This document shows, piece by piece, positions 1 through 8,497 of a DNA stretch of 64,000 bases. The position numbers and the translations under genes are program-made. Each line of letters starts with the position of its first letter. Position 1 is the stretch's first letter. The DNA comes from an uncultured Dehalococcoidia bacterium (GTDB lineage Bacteria; Chloroflexota; Dehalococcoidia; Lucifugimonadales; CATQGZ01). The notes under the pieces were generated by a model. The model did not search any database. It was not told where the DNA came from and saw only the letters and a list, made by a program, of their open reading frames with translations. The DNA lies in the NCBI GenBank assembly GCA_958295685.1, contig OY282365.1, forward strand, positions 1,364,001 through 1,428,000, written 5' to 3'.

Positions 1-533
1 AAGACGCGGAGGCTGCCGCCCGGCCTGCGCGCGTAGAAGTTGCGGAGCCGGTCGTACACAGGGTATCCCAGGGTGCCGCAGCAGGAGTCGTGGCTGCCGT
101 GCGTGCACACCAGGATGTCCCTGAGATGCGAGGTGCGCTCCCGGAACCGCTCGAACGGCCCCGTGTCGGGGCTGCTCGACACCAGTTCTCCGACCAGGGA
201 CGCCGCGCTCTCCGTCGGGACCAGATACTCGGCCTTGTCGAACGCGGAGAATCGGCCGCCGGGCCTGGAGAAGAGGATGACCCGCGTATGGCCTTCCCGC
301 GAGTAGTCGTCGTCCGGGAGAATGCACTGGAGCTTCGCCTCGGTCTCCGTGCCGTCCGCGCCCGTTGCCGCCTCCCAGACCCCGGCGGGAAAGTGCCTGG
401 ACCTGAACGCCTGGGCCTCCCAGGGCCCCGGGACCTCGACGAGCAGGCATCGCCGCCAGCTGAACGCCGAGCCGCCGGGGGCCTCCTGGTTGGCTGTGGA
501 GAACTCGGCGCATGGGAGATTATCGGTGGTCAA
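1..533 (-). CDS. Sucrase/ferredoxin-like family protein (partial, C-terminus off window)
   Basis: An open frame runs leftward off the window edge, so only about 177 N-terminal residues are visible. It contains VCTHGSHDSCCG followed by LGYPVYDRLR, which resembles the Cys/His signature of the Suc/Fer-like (thioredoxin-like ferredoxin) family, where a CTHG..D.CCG..G.P...LR pattern is usual. These proteins are thought to be 2Fe-2S-type redox proteins; the substrate is unknown. No ATG lies in frame near the expected N-terminus. The TTG at 533 gives a plausible start (TTDNLPCAEFS) but has no clear ribosome binding site, so the start is uncertain. The family call rests on the motif only. Confidence 0.7.
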   Translation of the reverse strand, partial: MTTDNLPCAEFSTANQEAPGGSAFSWRRCLLVEVPGPWEAQAFRSRHFPAGVWEAATGADGTETEAKLQCILPDDDYSREGHTRVILFSRPGGRFSAFDKAEYLVPTESAASLVGELVSSSPDTGPFERFRERTSHLRDILVCTHGSHDSCCGTLGYPVYDRLRNFYARRPGGSLRV

Positions 534-614
534 TGGAGAAGGCCTCGCTGTATCGTGTTGGCCGACATGATAGCAGTGAGCGGCGGCTGCATCCAATCGG
601 CCGACCGCGGGCGG

Positions 615-938
615 TCAGTTCGCGCTCTCCATGACCACCTCGTTCAGATAGGTCCGGATGCCGGCCTGGTATCTGGACATCTCTCCGAAGCGCCGCGTGG
701 CGTCGAACATGACGGCCGTGGTGAGGGCCGCCGCCTTGTTGTGGTGGCGGATCAGGCCCCCGACGTTACCCATGCGGCACCCGCGGCCGCGCAGGTACGA
801 CTTCACGATCGCGCTCAACACCCGCAGGGCCAAGCCCGAGGAGGCGTACTCCATGACCTCGATCACTCCGCGCCACTGGGAGGACAGCTGCCTGACGTCG
901 GCGCGCGAGACCTTCAGTCCGTCGAAGTCCAGGTACAT
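615..938 (-). CDS. Hypothetical protein, 107 aa
   Basis: I do not recognise this protein. The ATG at 938 is preceded by CGGAGG at 9 nt, which favours it over an upstream in-frame start at 1055. The protein begins MYLDFDGLKVSRADVRQ and is mixed alpha-helical in character, with a basic middle (SYLRGRGCR) and no membrane segment or signal peptide. It lies downstream of nothing obvious and is tandem with the Suc/Fer-like gene on the same strand, 82 bp apart. Codon use is like that of its neighbours, so it is probably a real gene. Confidence 0.55.
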   Translation of the reverse strand: MYLDFDGLKVSRADVRQLSSQWRGVIEVMEYASSGLALRVLSAIVKSYLRGRGCRMGNVGGLIRHHNKAAALTTAVMFDATRRFGEMSRYQAGIRTYLNEVVMESAN

Positions 939-1064
939 GGGCAGGGGCCTCCGAATCCGTAGTGAGACCCTGGAATGATATTCGGAGGACGCGCGGGTTT
1001 GAAAGAGGGGTTTGGTTCCGAAATCGGCCTTTTCGGGCCGCGGGTCACTCCCCACCGACCACCG

Positions 1065-1082
1065 ACCACCAGTCGTGGTGGT
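1065..1082. terminator. Small perfect hairpin between divergent genes
   Basis: A 7-bp stem (ACCACCA/TGGTGGT) closes a GTCG tetraloop in the 207-bp gap between the minus-strand 107-aa gene and the plus-strand SDR gene. There is no T-run, so it is not a classic Rho-independent terminator. The rest of this gap shows no convincing promoter; the SDR ribosome binding site is GAGGAG at about 1136-1141. Confidence 0.25.
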
Positions 1083-1146
1083 TGCTTGTCGGAGGGAGCG
1101 CGCCTATCATGGTGCGTGAACACGACCTTAAATTGAGGAGACTGCC

Positions 1147-1938
1147 ATGCTGCCCGCCGAATACTCCGTGGAAGACAGGACGGTTATCGTGACGGGTGCC
1201 GCGCGAGGCATCGGGAAGGGCATCACGCGGGTGCTCGCCGAGGCCGGCGCCAAGGTGATGGTTACCGCCCTGACCGACCGCTACCTCGGCCCTCTGGCCG
1301 AGGAGCTGGCCGCCGCCGGGACGCCCATCGAGACGCTCGCCGCCGACGCCACCAGCGCGGAGGACTGGGAGCGGACTATGGGCCTGGCAATGGAGCGCTG
1401 GGGCCGGGTGGACGTGCTCGTCAACAACCTGGGGGACGCGATCTCCAAGCCGCTGATCCCGCTGCCGGGTTCCGGGGGCGGCTCGCCGGTCAGCGACGAG
1501 GAGTGGCGGAGCGTGCTGGACGTCAATCTCACACAGGCATTCATGGGATGCCGCGCGGTCGGCCCCCACCTCCTGGAGCGGCGCCGCGGCAGGGTGATCA
1601 ACGTCAGCGGATTCGCCGCCAGGAAAGGCGCCCCGGGGCTGCTCACCTACTCAGCCGCCAAGGCGGGGCTGGCCAGATTCACCCAGACGCTGTCCCTCGA
1701 GTGGGCGCCCTACGGAGTCACCGTCAACTCGATCGCGCCGGGCTTCTTCCCAGACCCCGAGACGGGAGACCCCGACGAGGTGGCCGCGGCGAGGAAGCGC
1801 GCCGAAAAGATGGTGCCCCTCGGCCGAGTGGGCGAGCTGCGGGAGGTCGGGCTGCTCGCCCTCTACCTCGCGTCGGACGCCTCACGATACATGACCGGAG
1901 AAACCCTCTACCTGGACGGAGGCGTGACCCACGCATGA
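1147..1938 (+). CDS. SDR family oxidoreductase
   Basis: A 263-aa classical short-chain dehydrogenase/reductase. The cofactor motif TGAARGIG is at residues 16-23, LVNNLG is near 91-96, and the catalytic set is S154 and Y168-x3-K172 (YSAAK). The C-terminus GETLYLDGGVTHA is typical of the family. Length and motifs suit 3-oxoacyl-ACP reductase-like or sugar-alcohol dehydrogenases; the substrate cannot be told. The ATG is preceded by GAGGAG. An insertion rich in Gly/Pro around residues 106-115 is slightly unusual. Its stop overlaps the pyrG start (ATGA), so the two are probably co-transcribed and translationally coupled. Confidence 0.88.
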   Translation: MLPAEYSVEDRTVIVTGAARGIGKGITRVLAEAGAKVMVTALTDRYLGPLAEELAAAGTPIETLAADATSAEDWERTMGLAMERWGRVDVLVNNLGDAISKPLIPLPGSGGGSPVSDEEWRSVLDVNLTQAFMGCRAVGPHLLERRRGRVINVSGFAARKGAPGLLTYSAAKAGLARFTQTLSLEWAPYGVTVNSIAPGFFPDPETGDPDEVAAARKRAEKMVPLGRVGELREVGLLALYLASDASRYMTGETLYLDGGVTHA

Positions 1939-3575
1939 CCCGCTACGTGTTCGTCACGGGCGGCGTCGTCAGCTCGGTGGGTAAGGGCATCAGCGTCGCG
2001 TCCATAGGGCGCATCCTCGACAGCAGGAACGTGTCCGTGTCGGTGCTCAAGCTGGACCCGTACCTGAACGTCGACCCCGGCACGATGTCTCCGTACCAGC
2101 ACGGCGAGGTCTTCGTAACGGCCGACGGGAGCGAGACCGACCTGGACCTCGGCCACTACGAGCGGTTCATAGACAAAGACCTGACGAAGTCGTCCAACGT
2201 GACGGCCGGCGAGATTTACAGCGACGTGATCTCCCGGGAGAGGAAGGGCGAGTTCCTCGGCGGAACGATCCAGGCCGTCCCCCACGTGACCGACGCCATC
2301 AAGGCCCGAATGAAGTCGCTCGCCGCCGAGAGCGCAGCCGACGTCATCGTGGTCGAGGTGGGCGGCACAGTCGGAGACATCGAGGGCCTCCCGTTTCTCG
2401 AAGCCATTCGGCAGATGAGAAACGAGGTCGGCAGAGACAACGTCTTCTACATACACGTCACCTTCCTCCCCTATATCTCGTCCACCGGCGAACTGAAGAC
2501 CAAGCCCACCCAGCACAGCGTCCGGGAACTCCGCAGCATCGGCATCCAGACCGACGCCATTATCTGCCGCAGCGATCACCAGGTCTCGGAGGAGATAAGG
2601 GAAAAGATAACCGTCCACTGCGACGTCCCGCCGAGAGGAGTCTTCACCCTGCCCACGGTCGAGACGGTCTACGAGGTGCCCCTGATCCTGGAGGAGCAGG
2701 GCCTCGGCGACCTGATCGTGGAGACCATGGATATCACCGCGGAGCGCGGGGACATGGCCCCCTGGAGACGGACGGTCGAATCCCTCAAGAGGCCCAAGCA
2801 GAACCTCCCCATCGCCGTCGTGGGGAAGTACGTCGATCTTCAGGACTCATACATATCGGTGAAGGAGGCCCTGCTCCACGCCGGCCTCCACCACGACCGC
2901 GGCGTAGAGGTCATGTGGGTCGATTCCGAGGAGATCGAGGCCGTGGGCCCGGAAAAGATGCTCGCGGCGGCCTCCGGGATCGTCGTGCCCGGAGGATTCG
3001 GGCCGCGCGGCGTCGAGGGAATGGTCGAAACCGCCCGGTACGCCAGGGAGAACGGAGTCCCCTACCTGGGACTGTGCCTGGGGATGCAGGTGATGGTCAT
3101 GGAAACCGCCCGCCACCTCCTCGGCATAGAGACCGCCAACTCCACCGAGTTCGACCCCGATACGCCCGACCCGGTGATCGACCTCATGCCCGACCAGAAA
3201 TCGGTAACCGATAAGGGCGGCACCATGCGCCTCGGCGTCTATCCGTGCCGCATGGTCGGCGGCACCATAGCGGCAGCAGCCTACGGCCTGGAGAGCGTGG
3301 ACGAGCGCCACAGGCACCGCTTCGAGTTCAACAACGCATACCGCGAGGCCATGGAGTCGGTGGGCCTCCGAACGGCGGGCCTCTCCCCCGACGCCCGGCT
3401 GGTGGAGATCATGGAGATGGACGACCAACCCTTCATGGTGGGCGTCCAGTTTCACCCCGAGTTCCTGTCCCGTCCCAACCGGCCGCACCCCCTCTTCAGG
3501 GAGTTCGTCCGCGCCGCGACCCTGCGCGAGGGCGGACAGCACTCGATGCCCCTGGAGGCGTCCCTGCCTGCGTGA
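1935..3575 (+). CDS. pyrG: CTP synthase
   Basis: Glutamine-dependent amination of UTP to CTP, the last step of pyrimidine nucleotide synthesis, cytoplasmic. The 546-aa length is normal. The N-terminal synthetase domain starts TRYVFVTGGVVSSVGKGI with the P-loop SSVGKG. The C-terminal class I glutaminase domain has nucleophile C381 in GLCLGMQ and H507/E509 in FHPEF. The start is set by the ATGA overlap with the SDR gene and by exact agreement with the conserved family N-terminus; an open frame extends further upstream but inside the SDR gene. Nothing is missing from the catalytic set. Confidence 0.97.
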   Translation: MTRYVFVTGGVVSSVGKGISVASIGRILDSRNVSVSVLKLDPYLNVDPGTMSPYQHGEVFVTADGSETDLDLGHYERFIDKDLTKSSNVTAGEIYSDVISRERKGEFLGGTIQAVPHVTDAIKARMKSLAAESAADVIVVEVGGTVGDIEGLPFLEAIRQMRNEVGRDNVFYIHVTFLPYISSTGELKTKPTQHSVRELRSIGIQTDAIICRSDHQVSEEIREKITVHCDVPPRGVFTLPTVETVYEVPLILEEQGLGDLIVETMDITAERGDMAPWRRTVESLKRPKQNLPIAVVGKYVDLQDSYISVKEALLHAGLHHDRGVEVMWVDSEEIEAVGPEKMLAAASGIVVPGGFGPRGVEGMVETARYARENGVPYLGLCLGMQVMVMETARHLLGIETANSTEFDPDTPDPVIDLMPDQKSVTDKGGTMRLGVYPCRMVGGTIAAAAYGLESVDERHRHRFEFNNAYREAMESVGLRTAGLSPDARLVEIMEMDDQPFMVGVQFHPEFLSRPNRPHPLFREFVRAATLREGGQHSMPLEASLPA

Positions 3576-3633
3576 CCAAGGCAGCGGACCGGCGAAACGT
3601 GGGCCCGTCCCCCAAATCCCCGCCAATCAACCC

Positions 3634-3890
3634 TTGACGACCCCGAACCGCTGTGCTAGAGTATGCCCATGACACAGCCAGCCCCTCTCCACAACCAGCC
3701 CGCGGCTCCTGAAGCGACTGTCGGAAAAGTGTCGGAAAGTGTCGTATTAGTGTCGGATAACTGTCGGATTAGTGTCGGAAAAGTGTCGGATAACTGTCGG
3801 AAAGTGTCGGGTAAAAAGCAGACCTCTCAGCTACGACTCAGCTACGGAGAAGCCCTGAAAAATCCGACACTTCCGCAAAAAATCCCGCAG
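3634..3890 (+). promoter_or_regulatory. Word-array leader element A (upstream of recA)
   Basis: Seen directly: TTGACG (3634-3639), a 17-bp spacer, TAGAGT (3657-3662, preceded by TGC as an extended -10), then 6 nt and ATGACACAG at 3669. With a normal start site about 7 nt after the -10, this ATG would be at or next to +1 (leaderless). An array of nine units with core TGTCGGA starts at 3718, 3729, 3739, 3750, 3761, 3772, 3783, 3794 and 3804 (spacing 10-11 bp). A central box with AGCTACG (present twice here) follows, then the inverted word ATCCGACAC at 3862-3870 and an A-rich tail. The frame opened by the ATG differs from that of recA and is not conserved in other copies. Function is inferred to be regulatory. 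Confidence 0.8.
3718..3811 (+). repeat. Tandem 10-11 bp repeats, core TGTCGGA (nine units)
   Basis: Nine direct copies of [GC]TGTCGGA at 10- or 11-bp spacing, close to one DNA helical turn. One unit carries TGTCGTA and the last TGTCGGG. Because 11 is not a multiple of 3, the repeat cannot encode a repeated peptide. The revcomp of the word occurs once, 51 bp downstream of the array, with 11 nt of perfect complementarity to the unit AAGTGTCGGAT. Confidence 0.9.
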
Positions 3891-3966
3891 CGGTCTGAGC
3901 TAACACGGCGCCGAGGCCCAGGATCCAAGAACAGTCGAACAGGCGGGATTTTGGGCCGACCGGCCC

Positions 3967-3995
3967 TTGACACGGCGAACTTTTGTCCGTATACT
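3967..3995 (+). promoter_or_regulatory. recA promoter with SOS-box-like operator
   Basis: TTGACA (3967-3972), 17-bp spacer, TATACT (3990-3995): a near-consensus sigma70 promoter 113 bp before the recA start. The spacer holds CGAACTTTTGTCCG (3976-3989), which differs at one half-site base from the Gram-positive type LexA/DinR box CGAACN4GTTCG. A repressor bound there would cover the promoter. This is a match to a known consensus, not evidence of LexA binding; no lexA is in the window. Confidence 0.65.
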
Positions 3996-4107
3996 CCCCG
4001 GCGGCCTTACTTAGCGCAGCGTCCCCGATGGCGCGCCAATTGTGGAAGCGAAAGGCCGCGTGATACGATTACGGCCGGGTTCCCGGCTAACCGAGGTGGT
4101 AGAGAAG

Positions 4108-5121
4108 ATGGCAGAAGACAAGGCGAAAGCCCTGGAATTGGCGATAGGACAGATCGACCGGCACTTCGGCCGGGGCGCCGTGATGAGGCTCGGCGAGGCT
4201 ATTCGGGACACCCGTGTCGAAGCGGTCTCCACAGGCTCCATCTCGCTGGACATCGCCCTCGGCGTCGGAGGGGTTCCCAGAGGAAGGGTCACCGAGATTT
4301 TCGGGCCGGAGGCGTCGGCCAAGTCCACACTGGCCTTCCACATCATGGCCTCGAACCAGAAGGCGGGCGGCACCTCCGCATACGTCGACGCGGAGCACGC
4401 CTTGGACGCCAACTACGCCGAGAAGTGCGGCGTCGACACCGAGAGCCTGCTGATCTCACAGCCCGACACCGCCGAGCAGGGCCTGGAGATTTGCGAATAC
4501 CTCGTGCGGAGCGGTGCGGTCGACGTCATCGTGGTCGACAGCGTGGCCGCCCTCGTCCCCAGAGCCGAACTCGAGGGGGACATGGGAGACACACACGTCG
4601 GCCTGCAGGCCAGGCTCATGTCCCAGGCCCTCCGAAAGCTCACGGCCGCCATCAGCAGATCGAACGCGGTGGTGATCTTCATCAACCAGATCCGCGAAAA
4701 GGTCGGCGTCTTCTTCGGCAACCCCGAGGTCACCCCAGGCGGCCGGGCCCTCAAGTTCTACAGCTCGGTCCGCATCGACCTCCGAAGGCTGGAGTCGCTC
4801 AAGCAGAGCGGCGAGATCGTGGGGTCGAGAGTCCGCGCCCGAGTGGTCAAGAACAAGGTCGCCCCGCCATTCCGCGTCGTCGAGTTCGACGTGATGTTCA
4901 ACCAGGGCATCAGCAGGGAAGGCGACCTCATAGACATGGCCGTCGATAAAGGAGTGGTCAAGAAGAGCGGCGCCTTCTACAGTCTGGGCGAGGAGAGGCT
5001 GGGACAGGGACGGGAGAACGCCAAGGCATTCCTCAGGGAGCGCGTCGACGTGGCCGCTCAGATCGAAAGCATGATTCGCGGAGACTCCGAGCCGGAGCCG
5101 ACTCCGGCCAAAGCGCGCTGA
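4108..5121 (+). CDS. recA: Recombinase RecA
   Basis: Homologous recombination and SOS co-protease, 337 aa. The start is the ATG of MAEDKAKALELA, preceded by GAGGTGG at a good distance; an in-frame ATG at 4042 lacks this support. Walker B (VIVVDSVAAL), the L2 region (FINQIREKVGVFFGNPE) and the DNA-binding core are typical. The P-loop is odd: GPEASAKS at 66-73 has Ala71 (codon GCC at 4318-4320) where RecA proteins normally have Gly in GPESSGKT; Lys72 is intact and position 73 is Ser. recX follows at 57 bp, a common pairing. Expression probably comes from the promoter at 3967 with or without the upstream leader element. Confidence 0.96.
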   Translation: MAEDKAKALELAIGQIDRHFGRGAVMRLGEAIRDTRVEAVSTGSISLDIALGVGGVPRGRVTEIFGPEASAKSTLAFHIMASNQKAGGTSAYVDAEHALDANYAEKCGVDTESLLISQPDTAEQGLEICEYLVRSGAVDVIVVDSVAALVPRAELEGDMGDTHVGLQARLMSQALRKLTAAISRSNAVVIFINQIREKVGVFFGNPEVTPGGRALKFYSSVRIDLRRLESLKQSGEIVGSRVRARVVKNKVAPPFRVVEFDVMFNQGISREGDLIDMAVDKGVVKKSGAFYSLGEERLGQGRENAKAFLRERVDVAAQIESMIRGDSEPEPTPAKAR

Positions 5122-5177
5122 GCCCGTTCGCCAGCCCCGCCCCGCGGCCGCGCAGAATCACGGGCGCCGGGTCTCAG

Positions 5178-5675
5178 ATGACCGAGAGCGAGTTATTCGA
5201 ACGCGCCAGAAACGCCGCCATCCGCTTCATCTCCTACAGGCCCCGAAGCGAGGCCGAGGTGCGGGAGCGCCTGCGGCGCCGCTTCCCCGCGCCGCTGACG
5301 GACGCGGTGGTTGCCGATCTGGTGGACTGTTCCCTGATAGACGACGCCGAGTTCGCGCGGGCGTGGACCGACTCCAGGAGCGCGCTGAACCCCAAAAGCG
5401 CCAACGCCGTCAGACGAGAACTCCTGGCGAAGGGAGTATCGAAGGACGTCGCCCAGGACGCGGTCTCCGGCATCGACGACGCCGACGAAGCGCTCCGCGC
5501 GGGCCGCAAGTTCGCCCGGCCCCTGCAAGAAGCCGACTACCAGACCTTCCGAAAGAAGCTCTGGGGACGCCTACAGAGACGCGGGTTCGGACAGTCCATC
5601 ACCAGCCGCGCCATCTCCACGATATGGGAAGAGCTCCGCGGATGCGGCAGCCCCACGGAAGCCGAAGACCGGTAG
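5178..5675 (+). CDS. recX: Regulatory protein RecX
   Basis: A 165-aa protein with the RecX pattern: three-helix repeats, the opening motif AIRFISYRPRSEAEVRERL, LVDCSLIDDAEFARAWTDSR, and a C-terminal RLQRRGFG. RecX binds RecA filaments and limits their activity. It lies 57 bp after recA on the same strand, the usual arrangement, and ends 12 bp before the next gene, whose ribosome binding site (GGAGGAG) lies just after the recX stop. No anomalies seen. Confidence 0.9.
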   Translation: MTESELFERARNAAIRFISYRPRSEAEVRERLRRRFPAPLTDAVVADLVDCSLIDDAEFARAWTDSRSALNPKSANAVRRELLAKGVSKDVAQDAVSGIDDADEALRAGRKFARPLQEADYQTFRKKLWGRLQRRGFGQSITSRAISTIWEELRGCGSPTEAEDR

Positions 5676-5687
5676 GAGGAGACTGAC

Positions 5688-6959
5688 ATGTTCGAAGGCG
5701 CGGCGCTGAATCTGGTCCTCCTCGGAACGCTCCTGCTGCTGTCCGCCTTCTTCTCGAGCGCGGAAGCGGCGTTCCTGTCGCTCGCCCGCTCGCGGGTCGC
5801 ACACCTGGCGAGCTCGGGATCCGCCGGAGCCGCGCGGGTGGAGAGGATGACGAGCCGACCCGAGAGGCTGCTCTCGACCATCCTGTTCGGGAACAACCTC
5901 GTGAACGTCGCCTTCGCCGCGCTGGTCACCCTGACCGTCGTCGCGGCGCTGGGGAAGGACAGAGAGGGCCAGGCTGCCATAATCTCGACCGTGATAGGCA
6001 CAGTCGTCCTGCTGGTCGCAGGCGAGACGATCCCCAAGTCCATCGCCGTCAGGCGCGCGGAGAAGATGGCCTTCATGTACTCCCTACCGGTGCTGTGGTT
6101 CGAGGCGCTCTTCCTGCCGGTCGTCGTGGTGCTCCAGTGGACCGCACGATCCGTCAACGCCTGGTTCGGCGGAGACTCCGCGCGCGTATCGGTCACCGAG
6201 GGGGAGATCCGTACCATGATTGACATCGGAGAGGCGCAGGGCGCCGTCGAGTCGACCGAGGCCGAGATGATCGAGAACGTCTTCCGCTTCGGAGACATGA
6301 AGGTGCGCGAGGTGATGACGCCCCGGACCGAAATCGTCTCGGTCCGGAGAGGGGCGCGCCTCCGAGAGGTGCTGGACGTCTACGCGGAACACCTGCACAC
6401 CCGCCTCCCCGTATACAGAGGCAGCGCCGACAACGTCATCGGGATTATCTCGGCCAAGGACGTGCTGAAGGCCATGTCCGCAAAGGGCATGGGCCTCGAC
6501 GACCCCGCCACCGACGTCATGCGAGACGCCTACTTCGTCCCCGAAACCAAGCGCGCCGCCGAACTGTTCGACGAACTCCGGCGCTCAGGCAACCAGATGG
6601 CTATCGTCGTCGACGAGTTCGGCGGCGTCGCCGGTCTCGTGACACTCAAGACGCTCCTCGAAGAGGTGGTCGGCCCGGTCGGCGAGGAGGGCTCCGGGCC
6701 CCAGGATGAGTACGAGTCCATCGACAGGAACACGTTCCAGGTGGACGGGGGAATGAGCATCGACGAGGTGAACGAGGAGCTGGGCATCGACCTGCCGGAG
6801 GGCGACTTCGAGACCATCGCCGGGTTCGCACTGGCCGCGCTCGGACACATCCCCGTGCAGGGTGAACAGTTCGAGTTCGCCAACCTGAGGCTGGAGATCA
6901 CCGAGATGAACGGCCTCAAGATCGAGGCGGTCAAGGTGACCAGGCTCCCCGCACCCTGA
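5688..6959 (+). CDS. HlyC/CorC (CNNM) family membrane protein with CBS domains
   Basis: 423 aa. The N-terminal region (about 1-190) is a DUF21/CNNM transmembrane domain beginning with a hydrophobic segment LVLLGTLLLLSAFFSSAEAA and the typical EAAFLSLARSRV. A CBS pair follows (VMTPRTEIVSV..., then DVMRDAYFVPETK), and a C-terminal CorC/HlyC domain (residues about 340-420, with VDGGMSIDEVNEELGIDLP). Members are implicated in Mg2+/Co2+ transport or efflux; the name hemolysin is historical. The ATG has a strong GGAGGAG site. tilS starts 12 bp downstream, so the gene is likely part of a recX-hlyC-tilS transcription unit. Confidence 0.9.
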   Translation: MFEGAALNLVLLGTLLLLSAFFSSAEAAFLSLARSRVAHLASSGSAGAARVERMTSRPERLLSTILFGNNLVNVAFAALVTLTVVAALGKDREGQAAIISTVIGTVVLLVAGETIPKSIAVRRAEKMAFMYSLPVLWFEALFLPVVVVLQWTARSVNAWFGGDSARVSVTEGEIRTMIDIGEAQGAVESTEAEMIENVFRFGDMKVREVMTPRTEIVSVRRGARLREVLDVYAEHLHTRLPVYRGSADNVIGIISAKDVLKAMSAKGMGLDDPATDVMRDAYFVPETKRAAELFDELRRSGNQMAIVVDEFGGVAGLVTLKTLLEEVVGPVGEEGSGPQDEYESIDRNTFQVDGGMSIDEVNEELGIDLPEGDFETIAGFALAALGHIPVQGEQFEFANLRLEITEMNGLKIEAVKVTRLPAP

Positions 6960-6971
6960 GGCCTGACGACG

Positions 6972-8456
6972 ATGCGTGTCTCCACGCCGAACAGCCTGGA
7001 CCGCGCCGTCAGGGAAGCGCTCGACCGCGCCGGGCTGCGAAGCGGCTGCGTCATCGTCGTCGCAGTGTCGGGCGGCCCCGACTCCCTCGCCCTGATCAAC
7101 TCCATGAACCGGGCCGCGCGGGGCGGTAGGGCCCGGCTGTACGGCGCGCACCTCGACCACCGACTCAGAGGAGAGGCGGCCAGGTCGGACGCGAGGTTCG
7201 TCGCAGGGGTGTTCCGCAGCCTCGGCATCGAAGCCACGCTGGACGAAGCGGACGTCCCCGCGTACCGGAAGGAGCGCCGCCTCTCCGTGGAAGACGCCGC
7301 CCGGCGCCTCCGCTACGACTTCCTCGGCCGCGTCGCGGCCGAGCGGCAGGCCGACGCGGTCGCGCTCGGACACACGTCCGACGACCAGGCCGAGACCGTC
7401 TTGATTCACCTCATACGGGGCAGCGGACTGACGGGCCTCGCAGGAATGCGGGAGGCGGCGGCGCGGCGCCTGGCAGGCCGCAGCCTGCTGCTCCTGAGGC
7501 CGCTGCTCACCGTGTCGCGTCAGGAGACCGAGGCGTACTGCCGCGCGCTCGGCCTCGAGCCGCGGCAAGACGAGACCAATCTCCTCACGGACTTCACCCG
7601 GAACCGCCTGCGGGCCGACCTGATACCCCTGCTCGAACGCTACAATCCCGCCGTCAAGGATGCGCTGGTCCGCCTCTCACGGTCGGCCGCGCTCGACGCG
7701 GACCACCTGGACGAGGAGGTCTCCCGCGTCCTGCCCGACGTCGGACGGATGGACGAGAGCCGCGGCCTGTTCACCATCGACCGCCAGGGGTTCGCCCAAC
7801 TGCCGCCGCCCCTCCGAAGCCGCCTGCTGCGGAGAGCCTTCCGGGAGGTCAGGGGCAGCCTGGAAAACCTGGGGCAGGCTCACGTGGACGCCATGACGAA
7901 GCTGATCGCGGGCCCGGCCGGCAGGTCGCTGGACCTGCCCGCAGGACTCGCCTTCGACGTGGACTACGAGAGCGCCGCAATCGGCCCACGCGGCGCCGAC
8001 CGGTGCCCGCTCCCTCCCATCGACGGAGAGAAGCGCCTAGCCGTGCCGGGAGAGACCCGCGTGGGTGGATGGACGGTCTCCACGTCGGTCGTGGACAGCC
8101 TGGGAGAGTGGGAAGCGCGGACACGGAGAGCGGATCGGGGCGGCGGCGGCCTCGTCCACGAGGCCGCGCTCAGCGCAGCCTCGACCGGCAGGCGGCTGTG
8201 CGTAAGGTCCCGGCGGCCGGGAGACCGGTTCCATCCCCTCGGAATGCCCCAGGCCAAGAAGCTCCAGGACTTCATGGTGGACTCCAGGGTGCCGCGCTCG
8301 TGGCGCGACAGGGTCCCGCTCGTCGTCGCCCCCGGAGGGATAGCGTGGGTCGTCGGCTGGCGGCCCGCTGAATGGGCCAGAATACGAAACGGCGACGCCC
8401 CCGCCCTGCTGATTACCTTCCGCCGCCAGGACCAGATGAGGATACCCCGATCGTGA
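6972..8456 (+). CDS. tilS: tRNA(Ile)-lysidine synthase
   Basis: 494 aa. The N-terminal PP-loop ATPase motif SGGPDS is at residues 33-38, followed by AHLDHRLRGEAARSD and LGHTSDDQAET, all standard for TilS, which puts lysidine at C34 of tRNA-Ile(CAU) so that it reads AUA. The C-terminal RRPGDRFHPLGMPQAKKLQDF is the conserved tRNA-binding tail. The gene is essential in most bacteria. It is the last gene of the recA-recX-hlyC direction and converges with the MOSC gene. The relevance of AUA decoding to the odd larB start further along is noted only as a coincidence. Confidence 0.95.
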   Translation: MRVSTPNSLDRAVREALDRAGLRSGCVIVVAVSGGPDSLALINSMNRAARGGRARLYGAHLDHRLRGEAARSDARFVAGVFRSLGIEATLDEADVPAYRKERRLSVEDAARRLRYDFLGRVAAERQADAVALGHTSDDQAETVLIHLIRGSGLTGLAGMREAAARRLAGRSLLLLRPLLTVSRQETEAYCRALGLEPRQDETNLLTDFTRNRLRADLIPLLERYNPAVKDALVRLSRSAALDADHLDEEVSRVLPDVGRMDESRGLFTIDRQGFAQLPPPLRSRLLRRAFREVRGSLENLGQAHVDAMTKLIAGPAGRSLDLPAGLAFDVDYESAAIGPRGADRCPLPPIDGEKRLAVPGETRVGGWTVSTSVVDSLGEWEARTRRADRGGGGLVHEAALSAASTGRRLCVRSRRPGDRFHPLGMPQAKKLQDFMVDSRVPRSWRDRVPLVVAPGGIAWVVGWRPAEWARIRNGDAPALLITFRRQDQMRIPRS

Positions 8457-8497
8457 ATGTGATCAGCGAATCGCCCGTGCGGACGGCGGCAGTGGGC

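Noticed and set aside
1503..3575. 690-codon version of pyrG
   Set aside because: The extra N-terminus overlaps the SDR gene in another frame; the conserved CTP synthase start is at 1935.
3718..3811. CRISPR-like array at the tandem repeats
   Set aside because: Units are 10-11 bp with no spacers and no cas genes nearby; the same holds for the arrays at 20880, 30389, 35674 and 46009.
4028..4063. 11-codon upstream frame (MARQLWKRKAA) before recA
   Set aside because: No ribosome binding site and no conservation that can be judged here.
3663..4949. 428-codon frame starting at the leader ATG and running through recA
   Set aside because: It is out of frame with recA, whose protein is unmistakable, and its sequence in that part has no conserved domain; high GC leaves such frames open.
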